Source: Pantoea vagans | GTDB lineage: Bacteria > Pseudomonadota > Gammaproteobacteria > Enterobacterales > Enterobacteriaceae | NCBI RefSeq assembly: GCF_001506165.1 | Contig: NZ_CP011427.1 | Span: 3,968,001 to 4,032,000, forward strand | Length of the DNA: 64,000 nucleotides | Direction of reading: 5' to 3' | Shown: piece by piece, positions 62,905 through 64,000 of the stretch | Layout of the letters: every line of letters starts with the position of its first letter | Numbering within the stretch: the stretch's first letter is position 1 | The notes under the pieces: model-generated | Database searches by the model: none | What the model saw: the letters and a program-made list of their open reading frames with translations, nothing else | Told to the model about the DNA's origin: nothing | Translations under genes and position numbers: made by a program

Positions 62905-64000
62905 ATGAAGATCACCAACGTTGAGGCGTTTTATCTGCGCCTGCCGGTTATTGAGCAGCGCACAGATAGCTCTCAGGACGCGCTGCTTATCAAAATCACC
63001 ACCGATGCGGGTATTACCGGTTGGGGTGAAGTGGATGGCAGCCCGTATGTCACCAAAGCCATTATCGAAGCACCCTATTCACACACCATGGTCACCGGCC
63101 TGAAATCGCTGTTGATCGGCGAAAACCCACTGGAAACCGGTCGCCTGTGGAAGAAGATGCACAAAGCCACCATCTATTACGGTCGCAGTGGAGCGGTATT
63201 ACAGGCGATGGCGGGCATTGATATCGCGCTGTGGGATATCAAAGGCAAAGCGCTCGGCAAACCGATTGTAGAACTGCTGGGTGGGGCAATGCGCGACAAG
63301 ATGCGCGTTTACTCCTCCAACATGTTCCAGTACAGCGTGGAAGAGACCGTGGCGCGCGCGCAGCACGCCATTGATACCGGTCATACCGGCGTGAAATTTG
63401 GCTGGGAGCCGTTTGGCACCGACGAAGCCATGGACCTGCGCTACCTCGAAGCGTTGCGCACCGCGATGGGCGACAGCGTCGATTTGATGCTGGATGTCGG
63501 CCATGTCTGGGATGCCAAAACCACCGTGCGCCGCAGCCAACGCTATGAACATCTCAACCTGTTCTGGATTGAAGAGCCACTGCATCCGGATAACTACGCC
63601 GGTTACGGCCAGGTGTCTGCCGCCTGCCAGCAACATATCGCTGCCGGTGAGCAAGAATGCTCGGTGGTCGGTTTCCAGCGCCTGATTGATGAAGGCGGGA
63701 TCGACATCGTGCAAATCGACCTGACGCGTACCGGCTTTACCCAGGCGATGGAAATTGCCAGCTACGCGCACAGCCGTGGACGCAAGGTGTGTAACCACAA
63801 CTTCACCACCGACATCAACACCGCCGCGTCACTGCACTTCCTGTGTGCGATTGAGAATGCGCTGGTGATGGAGTATTGCGTGGAGCCAGGCGAGATCAGC
63901 CGTTCACTGGCGAAAAATCCGGTACGCATCGCCGAAGGTTACGCGTGGCTACCTGGTGAGCCAGGCCTGGGCGTCGAGCCGAACGAAGCCGTGATTGAGA
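62905..64000 (+). CDS. Mandelate racemase/muconate-lactonizing-family enzyme (partial)
   Basis: Enolase-superfamily enzyme, 365 residues visible, cut by the window edge. Metal ligands are Asp197 (LMLDVGHVWD), Glu223/224 (WIEEPL) and Glu249 (AAGEQE). The His-Asp catalytic dyad is His298 (VCNHNF) with Asp272 (QIDLTRTG). At the usual KxK site the sequence is VKFGW: Lys164 is kept but the second lysine is Gly166. This resembles acid-sugar dehydratases of the mandelate racemase subgroup more than racemases. The start ATG at 62905 has AGGA upstream. It continues the cluster downstream of the GntR gene. Confidence 0.85.
   Translation, partial: MKITNVEAFYLRLPVIEQRTDSSQDALLIKITTDAGITGWGEVDGSPYVTKAIIEAPYSHTMVTGLKSLLIGENPLETGRLWKKMHKATIYYGRSGAVLQAMAGIDIALWDIKGKALGKPIVELLGGAMRDKMRVYSSNMFQYSVEETVARAQHAIDTGHTGVKFGWEPFGTDEAMDLRYLEALRTAMGDSVDLMLDVGHVWDAKTTVRRSQRYEHLNLFWIEEPLHPDNYAGYGQVSAACQQHIAAGEQECSVVGFQRLIDEGGIDIVQIDLTRTGFTQAMEIASYAHSRGRKVCNHNFTTDINTAASLHFLCAIENALVMEYCVEPGEISRSLAKNPVRIAEGYAWLPGEPGLGVEPNEAVIE

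Overview
The window reads as chromosomal DNA of a gammaproteobacterium of the order Enterobacterales, most likely the Erwiniaceae (Pantoea/Erwinia-like). Reasons: many proteins match E. coli K-12 proteins closely over their full length (DppABCDF, EptB, MtlADR, SodA, FdoGHI, FdhD/E, SelAB, GlyQS, YiaF, YiaG, YibF, YibL). There is also a bcsO-type cellulose gene, an ERIC element, and accessory catabolic islands absent from E. coli K-12. The genus is an inference; no 16S or marker search was possible.

Layout. 1-10 kb: start of bcsO (minus strand, cut by the window edge), dipeptide importer dppABCDF with an ERIC element between dppA and dppB, a 1.2-kb gene-free stretch full of large hairpins and a 140-bp direct repeat, tRNA-Pro(UGG), and eptB. 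10-12.2 kb: peroxide defence pair ohr/ohrR, a small RelA/SpoT-type HD hydrolase, and yiaG. 12.3-28.4 kb: two divergent accessory operons sitting between yiaG and yiaF, which are direct neighbours in E. coli. The leftward one has a guanidine-I riboswitch, an ABC importer, two DUF1989 carboxyguanidine deiminase-type proteins and a biotin-dependent urea/guanidine carboxylase. The rightward one has a GntR regulator, a Dpp-type peptide importer and a cytoplasmic gamma-glutamyltransferase-family hydrolase. 28.5-34.9 kb: yiaF, mannitol operon mtlADR behind five CRP-like sites, yibL, and a VirK/YbjX gene. 35-38.2 kb: sodA, and a class-III aminotransferase divergent from a DeoR-type regulator. 38.2-40.2 kb: an intact 1451-bp IS3-family (IS150-group) element inside a hairpin-rich intergenic element. 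40.2-51.4 kb: a formate/selenium block, fdhD-fdoGHI-fdhE-yibF-selA-selB, with an in-frame UGA selenocysteine codon in fdoG, followed by a parDE toxin-antitoxin pair. 51.4-54.5 kb: glyQS.

54.6-64 kb (continuing past the edge): a nine-gene catabolic cluster. It encodes RidA, a 2-hydroxyacid dehydrogenase, a polar-amino-acid-type binding protein, a fused permease-ATPase, an FMN alpha-hydroxyacid-oxidase relative that has lost its catalytic residues, a signal-less periplasmic-binding-fold protein, a hydantoinase/allantoinase-type amidohydrolase, a GntR regulator and a mandelate-racemase-family enzyme. Two copies of the palindrome TCGTATACGA lie upstream, one abutting the -10 box. I do not recognise this gene set as a described pathway; it is the best candidate for an undescribed system here.

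Functional logic: several units handle scavenged nitrogen (dipeptides, guanidine, gamma-glutamyl or amide compounds, and a ureide- or hydantoin-like compound in the last cluster). The formate dehydrogenase genes sit directly beside the selenocysteine machinery they depend on.
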